Shown here: piece after piece, positions 21,322-31,054 of the stretch | How the letters are laid out: every line of letters starts with the position of its first letter | Position numbering within the stretch: the first letter of the stretch is position 1 | Origin: Bacteroidales bacterium GP1 | Lineage (GTDB): Bacteria; Bacteroidota; Bacteroidia; Bacteroidales; Muribaculaceae | DNA length: 33,444 bases | Reading direction: 5' to 3' | Assembly (NCBI GenBank): GCA_001701105.1 | Contig: DAAI01000013.1 | Location: forward strand, 42,914-76,357 | Program-made: the position numbers and the translations under genes | The notes under the pieces: model-generated | What the model was told of the DNA's origin: nothing | The model's input: the letters and a program-made list of their open reading frames with translations, nothing else | The model's database searches: none

Positions 21322-22650
21322 ATGAAGAAGTATCTCCTGATGTCGATAGCGGCCCTGCTGCTTCTCCTTCCCGGCTGTAAGGGCAACGACAGCGCCAGTT
21401 CGGAAGAACTCCTCAAGAGCGTCCCTTCGTCGGCATCTATGGTGACTGTGGCCAATCTGCAAAATCTTCTTGAAAAAAGTGGCTGCAAGGTGAGCGATGG
21501 CTCCGTGACCCCCTCCCCGGGGATTGTCAACGCCCTCCAAACATGCAACGTAAATGACAAGAAATGGTATTTCCTGAAGATGCTGATGAATAATGAGAGC
21601 GGCATCGATCCTTCAGTAACGATATTTTTTACCGATGGATATACAACCTATAATTCAGGCCTTCTGAAAAGCACCGATTCCTTTATCAAGGCAGTAGAAA
21701 AGGAGATGGGTGAGAAATTTACCGAGCAGGACGGCGTGCAGGTCTGCGGCACGGTGGCTGTAAAGGACAACCGTTACTGGCTGGTGCTCTCCGGCCGCTC
21801 GGAGATTGATGCATCCGAGGTACGCAAATATGTTTCACTAAGCGAGACCCAGAGTTTCCTTTCAAGCGATTACTCAAAGCCTCTGCTTGAGATAAAATCA
21901 GATGTAGAGGGCTGGGGCGACCTCGGCGGACTTATGAATGTGGCCGATCTCTCCTTCTCTCAGAATGCACAGGCGAAGATGCTTATCGAAATGTGCTTCA
22001 AGGATGCCGGATTCGTGACATATACCATGAATTTTGAGAAAGATGAGGCCGAAGCATCCGTGCGTGTTCTCGATTCGAAAGGCAAAGGTGCTAAATTCCT
22101 TCTGCCTGCGCAGGCTTTGGATATGGCGGCCATCGAGACGCTGGGCGACAAATGCGCGTCGGTCGTGGCGGTGAGTATTCCCCAGAAGCTGATTAAAAAA
22201 ATAAAGGAGCAGCTTGATTCGCAGCCGTTGTTTAAAATCTATCTTGAAGCCCTTTCGCCCATCGACGGCACTGTGGCCGTAATCGCAGGCGAGGATAATA
22301 AGGACTACAATCTTGTGGCTCAGACCGATGGCGAGAACACCTCCGACCTTATGAAGATGCTCGGATCGTTAGGCACTACCTCGAAAGAGGGCAAGATGAT
22401 ATATGTGAAGAAAGGCATAGTTACCGGCAAAGCGCCGCTTCCCGAGCTGGCAGCCCCTCTTAAGGGAGCGTATGCCGGAGTGTCCACCACCGCTACATCC
22501 AGCCATATGAAAGGGGTAAAGAGCGTTTCGATGACTCTCGTCCCCTCCGACGGCAGCGTAGGGCTGAAGTTGAAGGCTTTCGGCGATGATCCGAAAGTCA
22601 ACCTTCTTGAGACTATTGTGAAAGAGAGTTGCGCAAAGGCAGCTCATTGA
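21322..22650 (+). CDS. DUF4836-like lipoprotein
   Basis: A roughly 442-residue lipoprotein starting MKKYLLM; an in-frame ATG six bases earlier is also possible. The signal ends in LLLLPGC, a lipobox with the lipidated Cys at residue 19. The mature part opens with SSEELLKSVPSSASMVTVANLQNLLEKSGCKV, and the repeated pattern of 'costly to be zero' style helices and strands resembles DUF4836 proteins of Bacteroidales. The function is unknown. It is followed six bases later by an ABC ATPase and then a permease, so it is probably a periplasmic-facing or outer-membrane partner of that transporter. Confidence 0.72.
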   Translation: MKKYLLMSIAALLLLLPGCKGNDSASSEELLKSVPSSASMVTVANLQNLLEKSGCKVSDGSVTPSPGIVNALQTCNVNDKKWYFLKMLMNNESGIDPSVTIFFTDGYTTYNSGLLKSTDSFIKAVEKEMGEKFTEQDGVQVCGTVAVKDNRYWLVLSGRSEIDASEVRKYVSLSETQSFLSSDYSKPLLEIKSDVEGWGDLGGLMNVADLSFSQNAQAKMLIEMCFKDAGFVTYTMNFEKDEAEASVRVLDSKGKGAKFLLPAQALDMAAIETLGDKCASVVAVSIPQKLIKKIKEQLDSQPLFKIYLEALSPIDGTVAVIAGEDNKDYNLVAQTDGENTSDLMKMLGSLGTTSKEGKMIYVKKGIVTGKAPLPELAAPLKGAYAGVSTTATSSHMKGVKSVSMTLVPSDGSVGLKLKAFGDDPKVNLLETIVKESCAKAAH

Positions 22651-22656
22651 TGCCGG

Positions 22657-23340
22657 ATGGCCAGGGATAAAGAAATCCGACAGCAAGAACATCCCCTGGA
22701 GCGCATCGAGCTCCGGGGGATGTTGCCGGCTGTTTTTCATTCGGAAGATATTCCGGATTCAGAGATATGGAAACGAGATGTGGTCTTCCGATGCGGGGAG
22801 TTTGTGCTGGTGGAAGCTGCCAGCGGGGGTGGCAAGTCGTCGATGTGTTCCTATATCTTCGGGTCGCGTAAGGATTACGAAGGCACGCTGCTTTTCAATG
22901 GCCGCGACGCCGGCACCCTCTCTATCGGCGAATGGCAGCGTCTTCGCGCCGTTTCGTTGGCCTATCTTCCCCAGGACCTCGCTTTATTTCCGGAATTGAC
23001 GGCTCTGGAGAATATACGGTTGAAAAACAGTCTTACCGATCACCTTACGGAATCACGCATCGATGAGATGCTCGAAAGCCTCGGCATCGGAGGCAGGCGC
23101 GATTATCCGGCGGGAAGAATGTCGATAGGCCAGCAGCAACGGCTCGCCATAGTGAGAGCCTTATGTCAGCCTTTCGATTTTATATTGCTTGATGAGCCGG
23201 TGTCGCATCTCGATGAAGCCAACAACCGGATCGCCGCCCGGCTTATCGCAGAGGAAGCACGCAGGCAAGGGGCCGGGATAATATCTACGAGTGTGGGCAA
23301 TCATCTTGCCCTTGAATATGATAAGGTCTTGCGGTTATGA
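22657..23340 (+). CDS. ABC transporter ATP-binding protein (LolD/MacB-type)
   Basis: A 227-residue ABC ATPase. Walker A is AASGGGKSS (residues 54-62), where the first Gly of the usual GxxGxGK is replaced by Ala. The Q-loop is LAYLPQDLALF, the signature is MSIGQQQRLAIVRAL, and Walker B is FILLDEPVSHLD. The expected H-loop histidine appears as Ser in ISTSVGNH unless the later His serves. These departures suggest a specialised, perhaps slow ATPase of the LolD/FtsE group. It overlaps the permease gene by four bases (ATGA), indicating coupling. Confidence 0.85.
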   Translation: MARDKEIRQQEHPLERIELRGMLPAVFHSEDIPDSEIWKRDVVFRCGEFVLVEAASGGGKSSMCSYIFGSRKDYEGTLLFNGRDAGTLSIGEWQRLRAVSLAYLPQDLALFPELTALENIRLKNSLTDHLTESRIDEMLESLGIGGRRDYPAGRMSIGQQQRLAIVRALCQPFDFILLDEPVSHLDEANNRIAARLIAEEARRQGAGIISTSVGNHLALEYDKVLRL

Positions 23341-24530
23341 GTCTTGTGAGTCGACTTCTCCGAAAAAATACTTCAGCCGCACGTGTGGCGGGGTTCATAG
23401 TGTCGAATTTCATCGGGCTTACCATAGTGGTCGGGGCGTTGCAATTCTATCTCGATGCGCGCGGGATATGGGAAGCCGAAGGGAGCTTTATCGACACGGA
23501 TTATATGGTGCTCAATAAAAAAGTGACCTCGGAAAATCTATTTGGGGGTTCGACGGAAGGATTCTCCGAATCTGAGATAGCCGAGCTTCGGCAGCAGCCG
23601 TGGGTAAGGAACGTCGGCACCTTCCGGGCCAACGATTTCCGCGTCTCGGCATCCGTCGGTGGCGCCAACAGATCAATGTCGACAGAGATGTTCTTTGAGG
23701 CTATTCCTGATGAATTTGTCGATGTCCCGAAGAATAAATGGGTATGGCGGCCGGGCCAGGAAAGCGTCCCCGTGATTATTCCCAAAGACTATCTCACGCT
23801 CTATAATTTCGGGTTCGCGGCGTCGGCCGGGCTTCCACAGATGTCGGAAGGGGTGATGAGCGGCATTCCTCTTACTCTCCGGTTGTCGAGCAAGGACGGA
23901 AGCAGGACGGAGCAATGTTTAGGCTATGTGGCCGGCTATTCCAATCGTCTGAACACGATTTTAGTGCCATCCGGCTTCATGGAGGATGCCAATGCGCGTC
24001 TGGGGGACGGCCAAGAGAAAGCACCGTCTCGGCTGATTGTGGATGTGAGCAGTCCCGGCGATGTGGCCATCGCCCCCTGGCTAGATGAGCATGGATGGGA
24101 AGCCGCGGGCGATAAAACCGCATCTCAGGCGGCATTTCTGCTGAAAGTGATAACGGGAATAGTGATGATAATCGGCGTCGTGATTACGTTGCTGAGCTTT
24201 TTCATCCTGATGCTTTCCATATCCCTGATTATGGAGAAGAACAGGATTGTGCTGCATAAGCTCCTTCAGCTCGGCTATCCGCTGGCCTGGGTAGGGCGTC
24301 CGTATATGCTTCTGGTGATATTTGCGTCGGCCGGGGCATTTTTACTCTCGATAGTGGCGGTGGTTCTTCTTCGTGCCTTCTACATAGGGTCACTCACGGG
24401 GCTCGGGTCGATGGCGGGTGCCTCATGGATCGCACCCCTCGCCGGGCTTGCGCTTACACTCCTTATTATAGGAGTGAATCTTCTGTCCGTGCGCCGGCGC
24501 GTATTATCGGCGTGGCCTTTGAATGCGTAA
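23337..24530 (+). CDS. ABC permease, FtsX/MacB family
   Basis: A 397-residue membrane protein with one N-terminal transmembrane segment (about residues 17-37), a large extracytoplasmic domain (about 40-265), and three C-terminal segments (about 267-295, 320-348, 360-385). This is the four-helix FtsX/MacB/LolC topology. Such permeases couple cytoplasmic ATP hydrolysis to movement of a periplasmic substrate or lipoprotein rather than import. With the lipoprotein and ATPase upstream it forms a complete three-gene unit. Confidence 0.82.
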   Translation: MSLVSRLLRKNTSAARVAGFIVSNFIGLTIVVGALQFYLDARGIWEAEGSFIDTDYMVLNKKVTSENLFGGSTEGFSESEIAELRQQPWVRNVGTFRANDFRVSASVGGANRSMSTEMFFEAIPDEFVDVPKNKWVWRPGQESVPVIIPKDYLTLYNFGFAASAGLPQMSEGVMSGIPLTLRLSSKDGSRTEQCLGYVAGYSNRLNTILVPSGFMEDANARLGDGQEKAPSRLIVDVSSPGDVAIAPWLDEHGWEAAGDKTASQAAFLLKVITGIVMIIGVVITLLSFFILMLSISLIMEKNRIVLHKLLQLGYPLAWVGRPYMLLVIFASAGAFLLSIVAVVLLRAFYIGSLTGLGSMAGASWIAPLAGLALTLLIIGVNLLSVRRRVLSAWPLNA

Positions 24531-24565
24531 AAGGGAGGGCGGAGGCTCTTATAATAAATGTTAAA

Positions 24566-24581
24566 ATTGTTAATTAACAAT
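24566..24581. promoter_or_regulatory. 16-bp AT-rich palindrome upstream of susC
   Basis: ATTGTTAATTAACAAT is a perfect palindrome, flanked on both sides by further TGTTAA hexamers (24559-24564 and 24581-24587 region). It lies about 45 bases upstream of the susC -7 box, where an activator or repressor could bind. Confidence 0.5.
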
Positions 24582-24624
24582 GTTAAGGTGTCAAATATAG
24601 TTAAAAATTCGTATCACAAATTAG

Positions 24625-24632
24625 TATATTTG
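24625..24632 (+). promoter_or_regulatory. -7 box of the susCDEF cassette
   Basis: TATATTTG matches TAnnTTTG perfectly. The start near 24639 would give a leader of about 158 bases before the susC ATG. A -33 TTTG is not evident, which fits an activator-dependent promoter. Confidence 0.55.
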
Positions 24633-24638
24633 TAACTG

Positions 24639-24796
24639 CATTTGGACTGCCATGCTTTCCGAGGAAAGTAGGCGGGCGTGGGGACGTGTGTTAACAGGTT
24701 GAAGATAATCAAAATAGGAATATTGTGCTAAAAATATGCAATAACTCTGTTAGAAATTCAAAATAAACCCAATGTACAACTAAATCTTATTCCTGC
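24639..24796 (+). other. susC 5' leader
   Basis: An untranslated leader of roughly 158 bases, holding a small hairpin (CTTTC 24655-24659 / GAAAG 24664-24668) and a G-rich stretch after it. A six-codon frame (ATG 24652, MLSEES) runs through the hairpin; it is too short to claim as a gene. Long leaders before susC genes are common and can be sites of small-RNA control. Confidence 0.4.
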
Positions 24797-27700
24797 ATGA
24801 AGAACTTATGTTTTCATCTGAACCGGAAGCTATGGGCGACAATGGCCATGCTGTTGGCGCTTGCACTTCCCTCCGTGGCTCAGAAGATCACAGTCACCGG
24901 ACATGTGGCCGACGAGCATGGAGAAGATCTCATAGGGGCGACCGTTATCGAAAAGGGTACCTCTAATGGAACGGCCGCCGATCTCGACGGTAACTTCACA
25001 TTGACGGTACAGCCGAACGCTACTCTGGTTGTCAGCTATGTAGGCTACGACCCTATGGAAGTGCCGGTCAACGGTCAGAAACATCTCAACATCGTGATGA
25101 AGGAAAACGCCACGATGCTTGCCGAGACCGTGGTAATCGGTTACGGTAGCGTCAAGAAATCGGATGCCACGGGTTCTGTAGCCCTGGTGACTCCCGACGA
25201 CATCGACGCCGGAATCTCAACATCGGCACAGGATCTTCTCGTCGGCGCAAGCCCGGGTGTGGTTGTAACCCCCTCCGGAGGTAGTCCTGAAGGTGGTGCT
25301 ACGATCCGTATCCGTGGCGGTTCGTCGCTCAACGCCTCCAACGATCCTCTGATCGTGCTCGATGGTGTGCCTTTGAGCAACGACGGCGTGAACGGTATGG
25401 CCAACCCGCTTGCCATGATCGCTCCCGACAATATCGAGTCAATGACGATCCTCAAGGATGCCTCTGCTACGGCCATCTACGGTTCGCGTGCATCCAATGG
25501 TGTGATCATCATCACCACCAAAAAAGGTAAGGGTGGCAAGCCGCAGGTAAACTTCTCTGCTAACTTCACAGTAAACACAGCCCGCAAGAGCTGGAGCGTG
25601 CTTAACGGCGATGAATTCCGCGACCTCATCATCAAGACCTGGGGTGCTGATTCCAACGCAGCCCACGCTCTCGGAACAGCCAACACCAACTGGCAGGATC
25701 AGATTCTCCGCACCTCGTTCAATCATGACTATAACCTGAGCGTCGGTGGCAAGGCCGGATTCCTTCCCTACCGCGTATCGGCATCCTACACCATGAACAA
25801 TGGTATCCTTAAGGATTCACAGATGCAGCGTGTCACAGCCGGCTTCAACCTTACCCCCGAATTCTTCGGAGGCCTTCTCAAGGTGTATGCCAACGTTAAA
25901 GGCTATTATATCCGCAACCAATTCACCGACGAAGGCTGCACGGGCGATGCAATCCAGATGGATCCGACAGCTCCGGTATGGTCGAACATCCCTTCGGGCA
26001 ACAGCAATTTCAAATATTTCTATAACGGATATTATACGAATACCTCGGGCAATGACTTCAACGACCAGGGTATCATCAATCCGCTTGCCAAGGCTACCGA
26101 CCGTGAAAACATCGCCGACGTATTCCGCAGCAACGGTAACCTCCAGCTCGACTACGCGCTTCATTTCCTCCCCGACCTTCACTTCAACCTGAACCTCGGA
26201 TACGACGTGAGCAAGTCGACCAACGTTATAGACACGAAGCAGAACTCGCCGACAGCATGGAACAACAACGTGAAGGATGGTGCTGCCTACCGCTATAAGA
26301 GCTGGGAACTCCGTCGCAACACTCTGCTTGATTTCTATGTAAACTATAAGAAAGAGTTTGATGCAATCTACTCGAACCTTGACGTGATGGCCGGTTACTC
26401 ATACCAGCGTTTCGACTCTCAGGGCTGGAACACCGGTAATATGTACACCAGCGAAGGTTTCCTCCTTCCCTCATCCACGGGCGACATCCTGACTCTTAAC
26501 CCCGCTACCAAGGACCGCATCGGAACTACATATACTCCGTTCTATCGCTGGAACTCCGGTAACCTTATCCTCTGTTCATTCTTCGGACGTCTGAACTATT
26601 CATTCAAGGATACTTACCTCCTCACCTTCACACTGCGTGACGACGGTACGAGCCGCTTCTCCAAGAACAACCGCTGGGGTCTCTTCCCGTCAGTAGCCCT
26701 TGGATGGAAGATCAACAATATGCCGTTCTTCGAGGGCGCAAGCGACAAGATGAACGAGTTCAAGCTCCGTCTCGGCTGGGGTCAGACCGGTCAGCAGTCG
26801 GTGGGAGGCTACTTCGATTATATGGCCACTTACGTACAGAGCCAGCAGGGTAGCTATTATCCTAATATGTACACCGGCCTTTATAACGTAGGCGATGAAA
26901 TCGTGGGTTATACCCTCTATCCAGCCGGTTATAATCCCAACCTGAAATGGGAGACAACCACCACATGGAATGTGGGCTTCGACATGGGATGGCTTAACAA
27001 CCGCATCACATTGGCCCTCGACTGGTACCTCCGCGACTCAAAGGACCTTCTTGCAACTGTAACAGTCGCTCCCGGAGCCGCCACCACCAACGAGATGACC
27101 CAGAACGTCGGCTCGCTCCGCAACATCGGTGTCGAGGCCACAATCGGTGCCAAGCCCGTAGTGACCGAGAGTGTGACCTGGAACACCAGCCTCAATGTGG
27201 CTTGGAACCAGAACAAGATCACCAAGCTGAATGCTTCAAGCGACCCCAACTATTATGTACCTCTGGGCGGAATCGGAGCCACGGGTAATACCTGCCAGGC
27301 TCACAAGGTAGGATATCCTGCATACACATTCCTTCTCTATGAGCAGATCTACGATCAGGAGGGAAAGCCTATCGAGGGTGCATATGTCGACCAGAACGGC
27401 GACGGCCAGATCAACTCCGAAGACCTTATCTTCAAGCACTCGAAAGATCCGAAAGTCACGCTCGCATGGAACAACTCCATCAACGTGAAGAACTGGGACT
27501 TCGGTATCCAGCTCCGCGCATCGATCGGCAATTATATGTACAACAACGTGCGCGCCGGCCGTACATACCTCAACGGAACGTACCAGAACAGCTCACTCCG
27601 CAATGTTGTAAGGAACGACGGTGTCTACTTCACCAGCCAGCAATACTATTCGGACTACTATCTGGAGAATGCAAGCTATCTGCGTTGCGACAACATCACC

Positions 27701-27889
27701 GTGGGCTATACATGGAACTTCGGCGAGATGTCGGAAGAATGGCTCCGTCTCCGTCTGTACGGTGCGGTACAGAATCCGTTCGTGATTACGAAATACAAGG
27801 GTATCGACCCGGAGGTGTTCAGCGGTATCGACAGCTCGACCTATCCGCGTCCTATCAGCGTAACCATCGGTCTTATCGCCACATTCTAA
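24797..27889 (+). CDS. SusC-like TonB-dependent outer-membrane transporter
   Basis: A 1030-residue SusC/RagA-family protein. After the signal peptide (ending LPSVAQ) there is a carboxypeptidase-D regulatory-like domain (ITVTGHVADEHGEDLIGATVIEKGT through VSYVGYD). Then come the TonB-box region ETVVIGYGSVKKSD, the plug (IRIRGGSSLNASNDPLIVLDGVPLSND, DNIESMTILKDASATAIYGSRASNGVIIITTKKG), and a 22-strand-type barrel ending in Phe (GLIATF). With SusD it imports oligosaccharides by TonB energy. Codon use is strongly biased, consistent with high expression. The substrate cannot be told from sequence. Confidence 0.95.
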   Translation: MKNLCFHLNRKLWATMAMLLALALPSVAQKITVTGHVADEHGEDLIGATVIEKGTSNGTAADLDGNFTLTVQPNATLVVSYVGYDPMEVPVNGQKHLNIVMKENATMLAETVVIGYGSVKKSDATGSVALVTPDDIDAGISTSAQDLLVGASPGVVVTPSGGSPEGGATIRIRGGSSLNASNDPLIVLDGVPLSNDGVNGMANPLAMIAPDNIESMTILKDASATAIYGSRASNGVIIITTKKGKGGKPQVNFSANFTVNTARKSWSVLNGDEFRDLIIKTWGADSNAAHALGTANTNWQDQILRTSFNHDYNLSVGGKAGFLPYRVSASYTMNNGILKDSQMQRVTAGFNLTPEFFGGLLKVYANVKGYYIRNQFTDEGCTGDAIQMDPTAPVWSNIPSGNSNFKYFYNGYYTNTSGNDFNDQGIINPLAKATDRENIADVFRSNGNLQLDYALHFLPDLHFNLNLGYDVSKSTNVIDTKQNSPTAWNNNVKDGAAYRYKSWELRRNTLLDFYVNYKKEFDAIYSNLDVMAGYSYQRFDSQGWNTGNMYTSEGFLLPSSTGDILTLNPATKDRIGTTYTPFYRWNSGNLILCSFFGRLNYSFKDTYLLTFTLRDDGTSRFSKNNRWGLFPSVALGWKINNMPFFEGASDKMNEFKLRLGWGQTGQQSVGGYFDYMATYVQSQQGSYYPNMYTGLYNVGDEIVGYTLYPAGYNPNLKWETTTTWNVGFDMGWLNNRITLALDWYLRDSKDLLATVTVAPGAATTNEMTQNVGSLRNIGVEATIGAKPVVTESVTWNTSLNVAWNQNKITKLNASSDPNYYVPLGGIGATGNTCQAHKVGYPAYTFLLYEQIYDQEGKPIEGAYVDQNGDGQINSEDLIFKHSKDPKVTLAWNNSINVKNWDFGIQLRASIGNYMYNNVRAGRTYLNGTYQNSSLRNVVRNDGVYFTSQQYYSDYYLENASYLRCDNITVGYTWNFGEMSEEWLRLRLYGAVQNPFVITKYKGIDPEVFSGIDSSTYPRPISVTIGLIATF

Positions 27890-27907
27890 TCATTCAAGGA
27901 GAATATT

Positions 27908-29692
27908 ATGAAATCTATATTTAATAAGATCATATTAGGCGGCGCGCTTCTGGTGGGTAGTGGCCTCCTGACGGGTTGCGTTAACGACCTCAATCAGCTT
28001 CCGAAGGATCCTTCAGTGATCCAGGCGCCCACCTTCAAAGATAACCCGCGTATGTATGTGGGTGAGGTAATGGCCAAGTGCTATATGGGTCTTGCAGTGT
28101 CCGGACAGGGCGGCCCCAACGGTGATTCCGACATCAAGGGTCTTGACGGTGGTACATCGCAGTGGTCGCGCGGTCTGTTCATGCTCAATGAGTTCCCGAC
28201 CGACGAATGTATGTGGGTATATCAGGATGCCGGCGTGCCCGACCTCGTGCAGGGCAACTGGGGTTCCGACAACGTGGTGGTATATGGTATCTACTCCCGT
28301 TTCTACACCCATATCGCAATTTGCAACGATTTCATCCGCCTTGTACGCAATGCAAGCGCCAACGGAATTCCCGTGGGAGGTGACGGTGCAAACGCCATCT
28401 CACAGGCCGAGATCGATCAGTTTATCCTCGAAGCCAGGGCCCTCCGCGACCTTAGCTACTATAACGTGATCGACCTCTGGGGTCGCGGCGTTATCGCATG
28501 GGATGACATGGCTTACGGCGAAGTTCCGCAGCAGGCTGAAAGCCGCGCGGCTCTCTTCGATAAAGTAGTAGGCGACCTTGAGGAGGTGCTACAGCAATGG
28601 CCCGACGAGATGAATGGCTCTAAGGTGGTTTACGGCCGCATCGGCAAGGATGCAGTGGAGGCTCTTCTCTGCCGCTATTATTTGAACTCTCAGGTATGGA
28701 CTGGCACTCCGGCTTACGACAAATGCTGGGCACACGCCCAGAACATCATCGCCCGTCATAAGGGAGGTGGTTTCAACAACACCGGTCTGGCCTACGACTA
28801 TCTGTCCGTATTCTGCGGCAACAACGATAAGTTTATGCCCGGCGGAGCATTGGCCGCACAGAACGAAATCCTGTGGGGAGTTCCTTACCACAACACATAT
28901 ACAGAGCCCTGGGGCGGAACTACCTTCCTCTGCCTCGCACCTATCAAGGATGCCGCAAGCGATCCTCTAGACAAAGGATTCTGCAACAAGACCTGGTACG
29001 GCGTTCAGTCGGCATGGGGATGTATGCACGCCCGTCAGCAGTTTGTTGAAAAATTCGATTTCAACAATGGCAACAGCAACGATGGCCGTACATATCTCTG
29101 GCTCACCAGCAAATCCGGCTTCAAGCTGACAAATGCCGTTTACGATGACTATACCGGCGGCTTTGTACCCTTGAAATTCACCAACCTGAAATGCGACGAG
29201 AACGGCATCATGCCGCGTTGGAACAACAATGATCCCGAGGCTCCGAACAACACCCTTCCTCGTGCCGGCGTAAAGAATGGCGACAACACTGTGGAGACAG
29301 TGCCGACATGGCCCGACACCGACCTTCCGCTCATCCGCCTTGCCGATGTCTACCTGATGGCCGCCGAGTGTGCCCTGCGTGGTGCCGGCGACAAGACTGT
29401 CGGACTTGAGTATGTGAACAATGTGCGCGCCCGCGCCGGTATCCAGGCTTGGGCTCCCATCGATTTCACACTCGACAACCTCCTCGACGAGCGTGCACGC
29501 GAGCTTTATTGGGAGTGCGTACGTCGTACCGACCTCGTGCGCTTTGGCAAGTTCACATCCGGTTACAATTGGAACTGGAAGAACGGCGTTTACAACGGAA
29601 CTCCGCTTGCCGACTACCGTAATCTCTATCCCCTGCCCTCGAACGTGACCGCGGTTTACGGCTCTTCGATGGTTCAGAACACCGGGTATTAA
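27908..29692 (+). CDS. SusD-like surface glycan-binding lipoprotein
   Basis: A 594-residue RagB/SusD-family lipoprotein. The lipobox LLTGC places the lipidated Cys at residue 24, followed by VNDLNQLPKD. The TPR-like core includes EARALRDLSYYNVIDLWGRG (the conserved SusD helix). The C-terminal family signature is LPLIRLADVYLMAAECALR, YVNNVRARAG and LLDERARELYWECVRRTDLVRFGKF. It forms the lid over the SusC barrel and captures the glycan. It begins 18 bases after susC with an AAGGAG-type stretch just ahead of the ATG. Confidence 0.95.
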   Translation: MKSIFNKIILGGALLVGSGLLTGCVNDLNQLPKDPSVIQAPTFKDNPRMYVGEVMAKCYMGLAVSGQGGPNGDSDIKGLDGGTSQWSRGLFMLNEFPTDECMWVYQDAGVPDLVQGNWGSDNVVVYGIYSRFYTHIAICNDFIRLVRNASANGIPVGGDGANAISQAEIDQFILEARALRDLSYYNVIDLWGRGVIAWDDMAYGEVPQQAESRAALFDKVVGDLEEVLQQWPDEMNGSKVVYGRIGKDAVEALLCRYYLNSQVWTGTPAYDKCWAHAQNIIARHKGGGFNNTGLAYDYLSVFCGNNDKFMPGGALAAQNEILWGVPYHNTYTEPWGGTTFLCLAPIKDAASDPLDKGFCNKTWYGVQSAWGCMHARQQFVEKFDFNNGNSNDGRTYLWLTSKSGFKLTNAVYDDYTGGFVPLKFTNLKCDENGIMPRWNNNDPEAPNNTLPRAGVKNGDNTVETVPTWPDTDLPLIRLADVYLMAAECALRGAGDKTVGLEYVNNVRARAGIQAWAPIDFTLDNLLDERARELYWECVRRTDLVRFGKFTSGYNWNWKNGVYNGTPLADYRNLYPLPSNVTAVYGSSMVQNTGY

Positions 29693-29712
29693 TCTAAATC
29701 AAAAAGAAGAAA

Positions 29713-30996
29713 ATGAAAAAATTATCGATATTAGCGACGCTTCTTCTCTTCTTGGGACTCGGTCTTACGGGCTGCAAGGAGGATACGCAGCCGCGTCTCG
29801 AAAAACCGACGGAATTCCATCTCAATACGCCTCCAATGGCCGATCAGACTTACATATTCCGTGCTGATGAGACGAACAAAAGCCTGAACGAAATCACCTT
29901 CACATGCTCCCAGCCTAACTACGGCCTCGGATGTATGCCCGATTATCAGGTACAGGTGGCTAAGACCGCAGCCGATTTCGACCTCTGGGATGCAGCTGCA
30001 AAGAACGGCAATCTTGAGGGCGATAACGCAATCGTCGGCGCTGACGGACTGCCTCTGGTATATACCCTCCAGCCTATCTTCACTGTCGTGGAGATGACCG
30101 TTACGGGCGATATGTTCGTGGAAGGTGTAAATGCCATCTACGGACTCGATGAGGATAACTATAACGGCGAGACTAAGGAAGTGGCCGTGCGTCTTCACGC
30201 ATGGATTCCCAACTGCAACTATAGTTCGATCTTCTCAAATGTAGTCAACATTAAGGTAAGCTCGTATATTCCTATCGCCGCTCCCGGCCAGATTTATCTT
30301 GTAGGTCAGCCCAACGGCTGGAACATCAGCGAATCGAACATCGTTCTGCATGAGACGGGTATCGGTACGAAAGTTTACTACGGAATCGTTCCTGTCGAGG
30401 CCGGCAAGTTCCAGTTCCGCTTCTATTCGCAGCTCGGCGACTGGGACAGCTACTCTATCGGCGCACAGGATGATGATAATCCTGTAGACATCAGCTTCAA
30501 TGAGGATGGTGTATACAATGGCCCGATATTCTACAGCACCGACACCGGCGACAAGAAAGGAAAGGGCGCATGGCAGGATAATTCATGGGCCGGCGGCAAG
30601 GTGGAAATCACCGTCGACATGAAGAATCAGACCATCAATATGGTGAAGAGCGAAGGAAAGAAGATATATCTCATCGGCCAACCCTCCGGCTGGGATATCA
30701 ACTCCGACAAGATGTATGTTGTAGAGACCGAAGATGGCTCGAACATCTATACCGGCACCTTCAATATCGAGGCCGACGCCTTCATGTTCCGCTTCTATAC
30801 CGCGCTCGGCGACTGGGATAGCAATTCCATCGGTTCGCAGCAGGACGACAGCCCTCTCAATGTTCTCGCAAATGGCAATCCTTATGAGGTTGTGGTAGGC
30901 GGTAAGGGCTCATGGACTGTTCCGGGCTGGACCGGCGGCAAAGTGACAGTGACGCTGAATCTCAACAGCAACGAGATTACTTTCACCAAAGAGTAA
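29713..30996 (+). CDS. SusE-like outer-membrane glycan-binding lipoprotein
   Basis: A 427-residue lipoprotein with lipobox LGLTGC and an N-terminal SusE-type beta domain (PTEFHLNTPPMAD...). Two carbohydrate-binding-like repeats follow: IYLVGQPNGWNIS from residue 194 and IYLIGQPSGWDIN from residue 318. Each runs on to FRFY..LGDWDS.SIG. The two units are clearly an internal duplication of about 124 residues. Surface-exposed Trp residues in each unit (NGW/SGW and GDW) are suited to sugar stacking. The role is to present glycan to SusCD. Confidence 0.88.
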   Translation: MKKLSILATLLLFLGLGLTGCKEDTQPRLEKPTEFHLNTPPMADQTYIFRADETNKSLNEITFTCSQPNYGLGCMPDYQVQVAKTAADFDLWDAAAKNGNLEGDNAIVGADGLPLVYTLQPIFTVVEMTVTGDMFVEGVNAIYGLDEDNYNGETKEVAVRLHAWIPNCNYSSIFSNVVNIKVSSYIPIAAPGQIYLVGQPNGWNISESNIVLHETGIGTKVYYGIVPVEAGKFQFRFYSQLGDWDSYSIGAQDDDNPVDISFNEDGVYNGPIFYSTDTGDKKGKGAWQDNSWAGGKVEITVDMKNQTINMVKSEGKKIYLIGQPSGWDINSDKMYVVETEDGSNIYTGTFNIEADAFMFRFYTALGDWDSNSIGSQQDDSPLNVLANGNPYEVVVGGKGSWTVPGWTGGKVTVTLNLNSNEITFTKE

Positions 30997-31013
30997 TCAC
31001 AATCAAAAACATT

Positions 31014-31054
31014 CCGGAAGCCGTGGCAATGCCCGGCATGGCTCCGGCTTCCGG
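31014..31054 (+). other. intercistronic stem-loop between susE and susF-like genes
   Basis: CCGGAAGCC (31014-31022) pairs perfectly with GGCTTCCGG (31046-31054); the 23-base interior can fold further (ATGC/GCAT). There is no T-run, and the next ATG is 17 bases later, so it is better read as an mRNA-stability or partial-attenuation element than as a terminator. Confidence 0.6.
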
